A program made the position numbers and the translations under genes. The notes beneath the pieces are model-generated. The model searched no databases and was not told where the DNA came from. It saw nothing but the letters and a program-made list of their open reading frames with translations. A DNA stretch of 64,000 nucleotides from Dirofilaria immitis. Lineage: Eukaryota > Nematoda > Chromadorea > Rhabditida > Onchocercidae. The stretch lies in NCBI GenBank assembly GCA_024305405.1, contig JAKNDB010000104.1, forward strand, positions 992,001-1,056,000, read 5' to 3'. Shown here piece after piece: positions 41,601 through 54,152 of the stretch. Each line of letters begins with the position of its first letter. Position 1 is the stretch's first letter.

Positions 41601-44600
41601 GTCGTTTCTCAGATTGCTTCCTTACAGACGCAGGTATAGATTATTTTCCTCAAATCTACTTTCGTCATGTCATGCTACATGTTTCATTCTACAGCTATTT
41701 AAAATTAATTTACAATTAGTCATCATCTTTTAAAGTGTAATCTCTTCTGAAGTATAAAATTTAATAAATGAAATTAAACAAGCGCAGAAACGGATTATTT
41801 GCTCCAAATACGACTGCGTTATTTGAATACGTGTAAAAGATCATACCTGAAAAATAAAACGATGAAATAAAAATAATTTGAGTAAAGAGAAAGATTATAA
41901 TCAAATTAAAAATGGTTGAGCGATATTTACTCGTAATCATAGATTATTTATAATGAAAACATTTTTTAATTTAATTATTTGATTTAAGTTCGATGTATTA
42001 TGTCGTCGTCGATTAATGGCATTAAATGCTGCTCGTGAACAACAGCAGAAATTGATGAACTCTCAGATGAGATCTACATGCGTTAGTTTATTCAGTTTTT
42101 ATTGAATTTCTCCAAGCAATTTTACAATAAAATATAGCATATAGCATAGAATCAATGAAAATTATTCTGTTTTCTCATTTAATCATTGAGCATCAGTGTG
42201 GTCATTCTTCGTTCATCAGTAGTTTGTGGAATTATAATAGAAATATTAGGAGAATAAAAGTGTTTACCCATATCAAACCTTTCTCATTATGATTGTTTAA
42301 ATTTTAAATTAGAATTTAAAATCGATCTACATACCATATTTTCACTTCTTACTATTCTGCAATTATTAATTTCATAACTGGATTTTCTAGACCGAACCTA
42401 CTCAAACATTGTCCACAACATCACCATCATCAGCTACAACATCGAACAGTGAAATCACTTTACAAATTGAAAGCAGTGGAATGCAGTCTTCAACATTGAC
42501 TTCGCAGCATTCAATACCTCATCTCAAACAAATGAATCCTCCAGAAGTTGATATTGACATGTTGCGACATATTCCTTCACTCTCAGATTCCGGAAGGCCA
42601 AAACATTTTTCTTTTGATTTGCCTTATCGACCACGAGCATCTGTTGAACCATTTCAGGTAACTTATTTGCACTATCATCATCATAATTATAGTTATTGAA
42701 TGAAAATCTCAAGTTTTTCTATTAGATTCTCAAGATTACTTGCTTCGTTGTGATCATATTCTGTTATTTTGCTTAATATTGTATTTTTAATTTTTAAATG
42801 AATTGAAATTAGGCCAAATTTGTCATTTGGTTTTTAATCTCCTATTCCTTCATTGCTTATCAGTTTACATTTGTATACTATCATTAGCAATGTGGATACA
42901 GTTAATTAGTTGATTAATTTTCAGGCTAATCAATCGAAATCTTTTATCGACACGAGATATGGATTGTCTTCAAGCTGCCCTCCTCAACTACTAAATGAAA
43001 CATTTAGCGTTTCCACGTTTGGAAAAGACAGGCAACGTATTTTGCTGCATGTTTTTAAAATTATAATGGCTCATCATATCCGATTTTATTTGAAACATAT
43101 CATACTAAATACTACATACATAATCCTACCAATATTCTTTGAATTATTAAATTTGATAGAGTTTCGTAAAATATAATTGCAAATATGAATGTTCACTTTG
43201 TTTGTTTTCTCTGAATCCCTCTTATTAAAATTCACATTCAAATCTCGAAAATTTGTATTAATTCCAATTTTTCAGAGCAAACACCACTTTTGCGGATCGT
43301 AATAGTTCACCTTCACCACCGAAAGATCCATATCCGACAGCTGAAAATACATTTGATAATAAAATAGCAAAGCAAGAAGAGAGGACATTGGATACTGTTG
43401 ACCATTCATATAAAAATTTATCATCATCCATATCTGAAGTGGTGGAAAAACATTTACCGCAGAAGAGTACAGTCATTCATCCGGGCAATACTGCAGTATT
43501 GGATGATGAACAGCTGCCATCGAATCTGATCAATACTACAAAATTAACAAGAGCTGATCAAATCTCTATACGACCTGATACATTACGCGCTGCAAAGAGA
43601 AGGTTGGAAAATGTTTTTGAGAAATTTTATATTTATAGCTGTTCGATTATTTTTCTCAATATTATTTAGTATTATCTGTTAAATTTTCTTATTACAGCAA
43701 GAAATTGTTTATTAAATATTTTAATTTTTTCTTTTTCAGATCCTGGGCTTTTCAAGATAGTGCATCATGCGATGAAACCGAATATATTCGGAAAATTTTA
43801 CTGGATGAGCAGAAAAAAGGTCGAACTCATTTATTAGTGGGATGTAATGTTGGAAATCTTTTTGCCATTGTAAATAAGGTATGCAATGCAATATTTGAAA
43901 GAATTTTATCGTTTTTGAATGAAATTTTGATGAAAATATTTATTTTCGATTGTATCTCAAATATTCCAGGAATTTTCCAAATTTAATATGTATATATATT
44001 TATTTATGTAAATGACTTATTTGCTAAAAATGACCTAATCGATCAATCAGTTACTTTTTGATCTACTTATTCATTTCCTTCCCAAATTTGATTGTGTAGT
44101 ATTGAGAAATAATATATCATCTAAATTTAAAAAAATTAAAAATAAGAAAGATTATGGTTTGCTATAAGAAATTATAAGAAATTGTTTAGTATTTGTTAAA
44201 TTACTAATAACTATTCCATATTTCAGAATGCAAATGCGATAAGCAAACCGGAAATAATCCATGAAGAAGAAAAGGAGGCTGTGGAAGATAGTGCAACAAT
44301 GCCCAGTGATTATGTATATGAACTTCTAATGAAAGATATTCAGCTTGATGAATTGCCCGTTGAAATTGAACAAACGGGAGAATGTGAGCAAGTGAAAACA
44401 TTTACTAAGAAAGGATTTGTCGAAAAAATAACTGATGAAATGGAAGCACAGAATAAAACATCAGGTATCGCGGAACTTATCAAGACATTACCCGAAAAGG
44501 TATTTGAATATCTTTCACTTTTCATTCCTTGTTTTTTTACATTACCACATTTCCATCTTATACATTTAGCTCTCGAGATTTATTTCATCTTTCCTTTACC

Positions 44601-46356
44601 CATTCATCTCTTCTCGACATGTTATTATAAGATGAATGTACTTATAATTGAATGGTGTTGATGCATTCTGAGAAATATTTCGAGTAAGTTGACAAGCTGT
44701 TATTGAGTGTTAATTAGCTAGATTAAGTAATTTCTCAAAAAGAGCTACATTATTATATTTACCGATCAGTTTTTATTCTTGGAAATTCGTTTTATACTTA
44801 AACTTTTGTTGCTTGAAATGTTAGGGAAATGAGATTTGATGCCACAAATATTTAGGGTATTCTTCGTCTCAACAAAGTGAAAAATGTTTCAAGAAAAGTA
44901 GTTTTCGACCCGTTGGCATTATTATTGGATGCAGCTCTTGAAGGTGAAATGGATTTGGTAAAAGAAAGTGCTGCAAAGGTTATTGTTGTTATGTCTGCCG
45001 TCAAATAAACTTTCATTTTGGCATAAATTAAGAAAAAAATTTTTTCTAGATATATCAAAATATTTGCGTATTGATTTTATCTTTCGCAAAATATAATAAA
45101 TTTAACTTCACGATTTCCTAGTTTTTTTGTCTAGAAAATTATGCAACATAATTATAAATGGAATTAACGACTTTAATCTCTTTGAATTAAGTACTTATTA
45201 TATATGATATTTATATTTTATTTGCAGTTGCCGAATATATCAGCGTGCAATGATGAAGGTATCACAGCGCTTCATAATGCAATATGTGCTGGCCATTATG
45301 AGATAGTACGTTATTTGGTGGATTCATTTGCGGATGTGAATGCGCAGGTACGTCAATTGATTTTTGAAAGTTTTAATATTCGACGAATTTATAATTAATA
45401 GCATCAGTTACAAATTTTCTTTTAAAATGTAGTAAAATCTTGTCATAATTTTGCCATGGTTTTTTTATATCCTATTACTTTTTCTTGACTTTTTGTCGTC
45501 AGAATTTTAGATTCTTATACCATGTCTTTTCAGGATTCGGATGGTTGGACACCATTACACTGTGCTGCATCATGCAATAATCTACCAATGGTAAAATTAT
45601 TGGTGGAAAGTGGTGCTTGCATTTTTGCGCAAACATTATCAGATTTGGAAACACCTGCTGAAAATGTGAAGAAGATGAAGATGGTTATGAAGGTTGTCAG
45701 CTATATCTGAAAGCTGCTGATCAAGAAGCTGGTGTTGTGAATAATGGATTAGTAATTTTTTATTTTTCTTCTTTCTCTGTTTTTCTAACATCAACTTTCA
45801 CCATCTTAATTTAGTGTATCTATTGTCATTTTGAATCAATTTTTATGGAAGATAAGTATAAGCTTATTGATTAAATTTTAATTCTTCTCTTTCGTTTATT
45901 TTTAATATTTTAATAATTTCTAAACATTTAACTAATCTGTTAAATTTGCTAAGTAAAAATAAATTCTTTTCAGATGTATGCAGCATACGATTATGATAAA
46001 GAGCAGGAAGATGAGTTAAGCTTCTCAACTGGTGCATTTTTACGGGTATTAGAAAAAGATGTCGATGGTAAAGCGTGGTGGTTCTGTGAGATAATAACGG
46101 AAGATTTTATTACTAAACCAGAAACATCTCAACGAGGTTTGGTACCACGAAATTATCTCTCACTTTATCCAAGCTTATCGAAACGGACGTCTACTTTCAA
46201 AATGTTCGATTTGCCGCAATTACCTAAAATTCATGATTCAAAAAAAATATGAATCTTAAAGAATGGCGAAGGAATAAGTCAATGGACGAAAAAATTATTG
46301 ACGAGAATCATGAAGGGACAATCGTTGAACAATCTTTGCCAATTTCTGTTTCATAA
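33792..46356 (+). CDS. ape-1: ASPP-family protein (APE-1, apoptosis-stimulating p53-binding protein)
   Basis: ASPP proteins bind p53 and other partners through C-terminal ankyrin repeats and SH3. Exons: 33792-33908, 40259-40341, 40809-40959, 41458-41633, 41989-42081, 42391-42657, 42925-43031 (or 43036), 43276 (or 43278)-43602, 43740-43878, 44227-44499, 44856-44978, 45228-45347, 45534-45751, 45974-46356. Order: short N-terminus, coiled coil ([18 protein letters not shown] onwards), Ser/Pro-rich middle, then [20 protein letters not shown], ankyrins [19 protein letters not shown] and [16 protein letters not shown], and SH3 [16 protein letters not shown]...[10 protein letters not shown]. These match human ASPP2 closely. 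Three one-base deletions in A runs (41543-41549, 45661-45664, 46240-46247) break the frame; the third, if repaired, adds about 35 residues to TAA 46354-46356 instead of stopping at 46250-46252. The first exon is less certain; the 6.35 kb intron after it has no clear exon. No RA-like N-terminal domain was found. Confidence 0.92.
33909..40258. other. 6.35 kb first intron of ape-1
   Basis: AT-rich, with no convincing exon. Open frames at 35726-36046 (106 codons) and 37703-37945 lack splice support or homology. It holds a pyrimidine-rich tract (about 38360-38450) and the CAA/ACT repeat at 38581-38666. Confidence 0.55.
38581..38666. repeat. CAA then ACT trinucleotide repeat
   Basis: About 60 bases of AAC/CAA repeat followed by CTA/ACT repeats. 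It lies in the ape-1 first intron. Confidence 0.9.
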
Positions 46357-46390
46357 ATTATCCTCATAGTATAATTATCCTCATAGTATA
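46357..46390. repeat. 17-bp exact tandem duplication
   Basis: attatcctcatagtata is repeated twice head to tail, directly after the extended ape-1 stop codon. Confidence 0.9.
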
Positions 46391-48060
46391 TTGTTGCTAT
46401 TTTGCTAAATTTACGTCAATTAAATTGAAAATTTTATTTTTAAAAAGAAATTCTTCGAGAATAGAATTATTCGAATGGCATTCTTTCAGCAGTTCGTCAA
46501 TGTGTAACAAATATTTTGATATTTGGTTTTTTAAATTTGTATACTTAATATATTCACTAAGTATTTTAAGTCTTATTTTTTTCGTTAGCTATTTTTTCTA
46601 TTAATAATTCTCTTCATTTTGCTACTTTTGAATGCAAATACTCATCAATTTTGACTTTTTTTTGCGAACATTCAACAAATCCAATTTATGCTTTCAGCGA
46701 AGGTCTTTTTCCCATCTCTTTCAAGTCTTTTATGTATTTCATTCTTCATTTTTCATTTTTTCGCATTGCTTGGTTGTTTTAGCTTACAAAGTTTATCAAT
46801 AGATTCAAAATTCTCCATAAATAATTAAAAAAATGGAATTCGACCAAATAATTTTTGATTAAAATTCGCCACTCGCAGTGATAACTTTCATATATTTTAA
46901 CTGTTCAAATTCCGATTCAATTGAATCGAAATTATATTATTATGAAACATCTCAAGTTTTTTCTTTTCAAATCCTAATGTTTTCTAATTGTACATCTCGG
47001 TGAACAACAACTTTATCCTATTCTTGATATACTTTTTATATTCTTATTATTTTCACGCCTTACCTTTCTATGTACCATAGCTATGTGATGATGGCTATTC
47101 TTAGTAAACATATTTCCTGAGCACTGTATATTTTTCCGTAATTTAAATTTTAATTACCCTTCTTGTTTCGATAATTTGTTCATTTTAAACTTGATTAGGC
47201 TGCTTGAAATTTAGTTCGTTTTAAATTCTAATTCAGTAAAATCCAAAAATTTTTATTAAATTTTTCTAGGATCTAAGAAATGAAAAATAAGTTTCGATTG
47301 CTTAAGAAAAAAGTACATTACTCTCATTGTTTGTATATATGACTGCCATTTCGTTTCATTTATTCTGCCAGAAATAAAGTTTTCGATCAAATAAGATTTG
47401 AATAAATTGTTTGAGTTGCTTTTGCATGATGATCATATCATCAGTTATTCAAAACATTTTCGATAATTTCCAGATAACTGGGAATGATAATTACTGGTGA
47501 TCGATATGGAATTAATACCATAATTAAGCATGGCAGGGAAATTCTCCAAATGGTCTTAATTATTATTTTGAAAGTTTTATTAAAAGGTTGTGCAATTATT
47601 TGTCGTTTGACGGCAGTGAAACGAAACATTTTGCTTGGGTTAATTAGATGAGGGTGAAAAATGACATCGCATACGTAACTTCAAATTGATATACGATTTC
47701 AACGTGTACCTGAATTTGACTTTGATACATTATAACGGTGCTTGATTATGGCAGCAGAAGTAATAATCATTTGTATACAATAAGAATTAATCAAAGATAT
47801 ATTAGATAACCAAGTATTTCTCGATTTCGAAAAGATTTTCAATTCTATTAGGGCGAATATTGTCCTTTGCTGATAAAATAAAAGCAAATGTTGCCTGCAG
47901 CGATTTTTCTGTCCGATTAACTTATCCTTGTTTTGGCTTATTTAAGCTATTTCTATTGAAGGAAGGGTAAAAGTAAGACAGAGAAGTAGCAGCTTTAAAT
48001 CTAAAACTAAATTAAATTTGATTTCATCCATCTAATGGAGAGAAGAGAGAAGGGAGGTTT

Positions 48061-48123
48061 ATCATCATCACCATCATCATCATCATCATTATCATCATCG
48101 TCATCATCATCATCATCATTATT
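48061..48123. repeat. ATC trinucleotide repeat
   Basis: An atc tract with few interruptions. It makes long poly-Ser and poly-Asp frames on the two strands, which are not genes. Confidence 0.9.
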
Positions 48124-50940
48124 CCTCATCATGCCTTCTCGCTTCCTTGAATCATTTTCATCATCAAAGCTTACATCTTCGCTCCTGCAACTACCCTCCT
48201 TGCTTCCGTATATTTCATTAATTTCCTCAATCATTAAATTCGCACATCCTTTAACTTTCATATAGCTTCCCGTCCGGATAAAGTAGTTTCCTCTGTTTAA
48301 GACACGAATCTAAGAATCCATTAACATTGTTTAAATGGAAAATTTGTTATTGTTATTCTCATAAATTGTGTATAATCTTTGATTCTTCTCAACAGTTTAA
48401 CAATTAACTCACATTACATTTTTCCACTTTTCATTATTTTGTTCGAACAATTTCAAAAGGCATATTCTACCACAGTTTAACGGAATGGATGTATATCATA
48501 AAGATTCGCAATGATCAACTAAACATTTTCATTTTAAACTTGTTTAATTTTTATCTGATCAATGTGATCGGAGAAAAGAAGGAGGAAAGAAGACGGAAGA
48601 GAGGAACAGAAAGGAAAAAGACATTTGAAATTTAAAATTTGATCACCGGAATTTTCTTAATTTTATGTATCATGCAGTAGTAATTTCATATGAAGGATGA
48701 AATCTTTTCTAAAACTATTATAGATCGAAAGGAAAAATAATTGAGAATTCTCGAATTTTGCAATGAATTGATTCGTCTTTTATTGAATAGATAATATGCT
48801 TGACATTCGAAAACTAATTAAAAGCTTGAAGTGAATTAATAAGATGAATTTGAATTGAATTATTTCTTCCTAATGAAACTTACAGATTCCAATTGTTGTC
48901 TATCACTGAGTTAGAAAAAATTAAGCATCGGAAAGTGTTGATATCTCATAGTAATTATTTTCTGAAATAAATTTTCTATAATGAAAGCCAGAGAAGGGCA
49001 ATAGGAAATTTATAGCTTCAAATGGCTTTCTCGAAACTTCATGAATGTTCAAAGAATGAATTCAAATTAAGCGTGATATTTACATCTTATCCCTTCATTT
49101 TAATAATTTGATAAGCATTTATTTAAACGAATTTGGAAGACAATAAATAACTGAGTCTAAAACTTCGCAAAATATAAGAATTTGTAATGATGAGAGAAGG
49201 AGGAAAGAAATGAGATGGAAAAATTGAAACGAAATTGTATATTGAAGTATTTAAACAAGATTATATTTCTTCATAGTTGAAAAAAGAGGCCATATCCTAT
49301 AAGTCGGCTAAGGAACAAGAGCTAGAACTTGGCTAGAACTGCTTCTGTGAACGAGAAGTGGTGATGAAAAGTGAAGGACGAGGAACTCTTCGAGATTAAT
49401 AATTCTAAAACCATCAATCATCCTAATTTTATATTTTATTTAGTGTGAGGAAAGTTCCGAACTTCTCAATTATATTATCTTTCCGAAAAAATTCAAATCC
49501 TTTGTCCAATCTTTTTTTCTTGTCTTCTATAAAATTAATGCTATTAGATAATGTTAAATGCAAAACTTTGATTCTTCTTTTTCTTTTTCGTAAATTTCCC
49601 TGAATTGTTTGGCAATGATAGAATATTTTTATGGCATATATTACATTTAAATATTTCATTTTATCGTTTTCCAGTTTCCTAGGTTTAATTAGCTTTAGCA
49701 ATTGCCGGTCTAAATCAAGTTATTTGGGATAATGAATAAGAAAATCGGTAATTTATTAGTAAATAGTAATGTAGTATCGATGATCAATTGGTAGCAGTGT
49801 TGCTATAGGCACCGGTTGATATTACCTGTCTCGGTCGAGCTGCTCTCATTTAATGATTTAATAAAATTGCAGTAGCGCTGATGTAATTTCAGAAAAAGTC
49901 AGATTTGACTATTGTTAATTAAATAATCGACTGTTAATCGCATAAAGGTGAGAACTGCTTATAGCAATGGAATAATTCATCGACCGACTGATATATTTCA
50001 AGAGCGACCACCTTTATCAACATGACATTCCTTTCTACGATTTATTTCAATTTCTAGCGTATCATAATGATAATTTATAGCTTATGATTGTAGCATATGA
50101 TAATATGATTAAATTTATTCATTCTCTTCAATAAGAAGCTTATATTTAAAATAAATGCATATTTGTCTGAAAAATTAATATCATACTGTAGGTAGGAAAT
50201 ATTGGTTAAGTTTGATATTCTTATCATTCATTTATTTTAAATATAAGTTTAAGCAAATATTAGATATTATGGAATTATCAAAATGGCAGGAATGATTTCA
50301 TGCTATCTTATATTTGCTAATGAATAACAAGAGTAGCAAATTTGATTATTATTTCTTATTTACAATGTAAAAATAATTTCTTTAATTAATATATTAAAGA
50401 TTTTTATATAAAAATAGCAGTATGTAATCGAAAAAAGCTAAGGAAAAGCGATAAAATTTAACTTCTATATAAGCAATATGTGGTCAAGATTAATTCATTA
50501 AGCTAAAGCTATCATAAGAATCGTGATTATATTAAATCATGATATTGGAATATTTATAACAATCATAAATATATTCCAATACATAATAATATGACTCTAC
50601 TTTAATCTTTATGCTATATACTTATATCACTCTAAATGATTAATTGTACTTGATAATATTAATAATATTAGTTAAACCTTATTACGTCGTTCATTAATTA
50701 AAAATGAAAGAAGGAAAGTAAAATTTATAATAAATGAAGAAAATGATTCAGATCTTTGCTTCTTATTATATTAGGAGACAGGTGAGAAAACGACCGGATT
50801 TCTTGGTCAGTTTTTGAGTATTTATCATCCTGAATTAAAGATTTTCTTCATGTCTTTCTTTTTCTAAAAATCATTCATCAAATTTATGTATCCATTTGTG
50901 TTTGTTTGTATATGTGTACTCAAGTTTATGTCTGTTTTTG

Positions 50941-51041
50941 TTTGTTTGTTTGTGAGTGTGTATGTGTGCATGTGTGTGTGCGTGTGTGTGTGTGTGTGTG
51001 TATGTGTGTATGTGTGTGTGTGTGTGTATGTGTGTGTGTAC
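50941..51041. repeat. GT dinucleotide microsatellite
   Basis: TG repeats with tatg interruptions. The open frames over it on both strands are artefacts of the repeat. Confidence 0.92.
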
Positions 51042-51788
51042 ATCTGCATATTTATGGATAAGTTGTGTATGTTATGCTGTTAATCCAATGACTGATATAC
51101 TAAAAACTGTTAAATATTAAATTCATAAACGATTTTTGACTTTTTATATTTTAATAACTTTTTTCGTTTCCTTTTATTTCAATATTTAGTTGAAATTTTG
51201 CATCTTAAAATAATATATTATTTTAAAATGAATGATTCAAATGAATGAAATGCTAAAAATAAATCAGAAAAAGAAAAAGGTAAAAAAGTTTTAAAATCGT
51301 TTTGCAAATCAAAGGATATCTCAAAAATTATCGATTATCAAAAAAAAATCACTTTGGCAGAAACTATTGCAGACATACGGAATGATAACGCACTATTGAA
51401 TTAATTTAATTAATCTGAATCATATCGTTTGTTTATCCAAATTACTTAGATAATACAGATTATTGAGCTCTGAGATTCAGTTCTATGACTATAAATAGAT
51501 ATCAAATAATAAATAACCAATGAATCAATCAATAATCCAACTTATTTAATTGAGTTAAATTCAATGCAAGTTGCATAAATTATATAACATTTTGTAATAA
51601 ATATTTATTAAAATTAATTGAAAAAAATTTCACGAAATATTCCTTAACTTTTCCAAAATGTTTAGAATAAATTTTAAAATGATGAAAAAAGGAAACATAA
51701 AGAATTATATATTTTTTAAAATTGTTTAATTATTTAGTTTAACATTTTAAAATCAAAAATGTATAGGTATTATCTTTTTATTAATTAA

Positions 51789-52061
51789 TTAACTAATCCA
51801 TTCTATCACTGTTGTTTTAGAAAGATATCGCAGCTTAGAGCTTATCCAATAAATTGCAGAAAGATTTCCATTCTCGGATGTAATTTGCATAAATTTATTT
51901 GCATATTTAACGTGTGCGTTAAGTTCTAATGTTCCTTGGTTAGTTAATTTGATGAAGGAGCATTTACCAACTTGATGTGTTTCCAATTCTTTTCTTCCTT
52001 TTCCTATCCATTTATAATTACCCAAGCCGCAGGCAGTGGAAAGACAAAAGAGACATAGCAT
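51789..52061 (-). CDS. Possible small secreted protein
   Basis: A 90-codon open frame beginning MLCLFCLSTACGLG, which resembles a signal peptide with cleavage after ACG. The mature part is mixed, not low-complexity (GKGRKELETHQVGKC, NQGTLELNAHVKYANKF, AIYWISSKLRYL), with one further Cys. No family is recognised. It stands alone in a gene-poor region, and a splice partner was not found. It could instead be chance or one exon of a larger gene. Confidence 0.35.
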   Translation of the reverse strand: MLCLFCLSTACGLGNYKWIGKGRKELETHQVGKCSFIKLTNQGTLELNAHVKYANKFMQITSENGNLSAIYWISSKLRYLSKTTVIEWIS

Positions 52062-54015
52062 GACATAAGTTTGAAGTTAGAACGATTAAGATTTATTTCC
52101 TGATGAATAGGATTTCCTATTCATTCATTTGCCATTACTCTTATTCTCGACATACGACGCATTTATGCATATGCCTGCTTTTACAACTGCAAAAATGGCT
52201 TTGTTCTTTAGAAAATTTATTTAATTCATTTGATTCCATCGAAACTTTCATTTGAGAAGTTTTAAATGGAATGTTAAAAAGAATAAACCATTTTATATGC
52301 CAGATTTAATTTTCTATTTGACGTCATTTTCTTCCTTTTTTTTTTGATATTGTTTACGTTTGATGTAATGTTTTTGTTAAGAGAAATTTGAAAGTATCGA
52401 TATCTTGTCGTTGAAATTTCATAACAGTTAAAATTTTGTGAAAATATCTAATTCTGACTTTCCATTTCTTTTAATTACAAAATATTTCATTTTTTCGAGA
52501 ATTAAAAGAATTGATCTTAGACAATTAAATAATTTATATTTTAAAGCAGTATATAAATATTAATCCAACAATTCTAAATTTGCTTGAAAAGTATTTGTAA
52601 TATTGAAATAAATATCGACTAATTAATATTCAAAATGATACATTTAATAATTAACTAAATAATCTTTCAATAAGCAAAGAGTGTATGATTAAATATTATC
52701 GATTGATAAAGCAAATATTATTTTATTCTATTCTTTCGTCTTTTTCCTATTCCTAAGACAAAATATATTATTATCTTATATACATTAATGTTATGTTAAA
52801 ATAAGTTAAAAATATCATAATATTAATGATACCTTTTCACGCTTGAATACGTAAGATGACATTAGCAGAAAAGAAAATCATTTAATGTGATGAAAACGAA
52901 AAAAATTTAAAAGAAAAATTGAAAAATCAAATTTGTCTTTTTTCCGTTCACTTCACTTTTTAACTAAAATACATTTTAACTGAGAGAAATGAATTGATTT
53001 TCTGTCATCATGAACGATGATTTTTTTTAAAAAACAGTTAGGAAAAAATTTTGCGATTACTTTGAAATTTCAGTTTTTATTTAAAAAAAAAAAGGTACTG
53101 AATGAGGTTGTTAAATCGTCGTTGCTATGAGTTTTACGGGATTGTTTTGACATCGAATATATTTATCTTTTATTTTCCTACCGATCCATGGCTACTTTTT
53201 TTATACATAAAATATTGAAATGTAACGCAACTGCTAATTAAACTACGGTAACTAATAATGAAATTGTAAAAAAATTCAGTTTAATCTCGAAAAATTTTTA
53301 GAATTTAATTTATAATTCCAAATTTTCCAATTATTATTTTTAGTTTTTTATGAAATATTTTAAGCAACAAAAATTGTTTAAAATGTGACAAATATTACTT
53401 CGTTACTTTCAATATTATTAATTTATTAAAAATAATTCAGATTTTTAAATTTTTGAAAGATTTTTTATTTAATTTTATTTCTCAAAAATAGTTCATTTTA
53501 ATGTTACTTTTATGAATCGATTTATTTTAATGTAAGCTTTTTAGATATTTCCAAATTTTATTTCAAAATTTTAACTTTTCAAAATTAAATTTATTGTCGA
53601 ATATAGTAATTATTATGCTTAGATCTTTAAGTAGTAAGTGTTGATCCAATAACATTATGTAATTACTTACATTGTGATTAAATTTACCTATCAACTTTTG
53701 AATCAGTGATCTGAACTTTAATAAAATACATTCAATACGGAAAGTTCATGGCCCTTTTATTAAATACTTCGATATTGTCCATAATGAAGGTTAAAAAGCA
53801 AAATAAATGCCGCCGTAACATCTTTGCTTTTTTACCGTATTTTTAATATTAAACGTTTTTGCATTTGGATTTCAATTAACTATCTCTCAATCCATTATTC
53901 TAATTTCCGGTCCCTCTCATCGCATCATCTTTCGTGTTCTCAAATTAAACTATCAAAGTTTCGATCAAAAACATCGATATGGAAAACATTCATCATTGCT
54001 ACAGCTGGTTTGCAG
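52062..54015. other. Gene-free region
   Basis: AT-rich, with no exon or RNA gene recognised. The last 200 bases precede the acceptor at 54014-54015 and may hold the promoter for the first ODR-2-like exon. Confidence 0.5.
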
Positions 54016-54040
54016 TAATTATTGAGCAGTACTGGGAGCG

Positions 54041-54152
54041 ATGAAATTGGCCTTGTTGTTTGTTAGCTTCTTGCAACAAAGTTATGGATCAACCAGACGA
54101 TATTGGCGAACATGGCGGGATGAACATCCACAATATCGACAGTTATTTTCCA
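54041..54152 (+). CDS. Signal-peptide exon A of the ODR-2/Ly6-like gene (candidate)
   Basis: ATG at 54041 opens MKLALLFVSFLQQSYG, a good signal peptide with a cleavage site after YG, followed by a Trp/Arg-rich stretch (STRRYWRTWRDEHPQYRQ). The exon ends at a strong GTATGT donor with one base left over (phase 1). An acceptor (GTTTGCAG) lies 25 bases upstream of the ATG, fitting a trans-splice site. Phase 1 fits the Ly6-like exon at 61.7 kb. The long gap between them makes the link an inference. Confidence 0.55.

Larger units (their letters stand above)
46391..51788. other. Gene-free region
   Basis: No convincing exon in either strand. The start will contain the ape-1 3'UTR. It carries the ATC repeat (48061-48123) and the GT repeat (50941-51041). 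A GC-richer patch at about 49790-49860 is not open or spliceable in a persuasive way. Confidence 0.5.

Noticed and set aside
11757..46247. Programmed frameshifting to explain the breaks
   Set aside because: They occur in many unrelated genes, with no common slippery heptamer, always as a one-base loss; sequence error explains them better.
48007..48265. Poly-Ser and poly-Asp ORFs
   Set aside because: Both are frames of the ATC repeat.
50864..51083. Thr/His and Val/Cys-rich ORFs
   Set aside because: Frames of the GT microsatellite.
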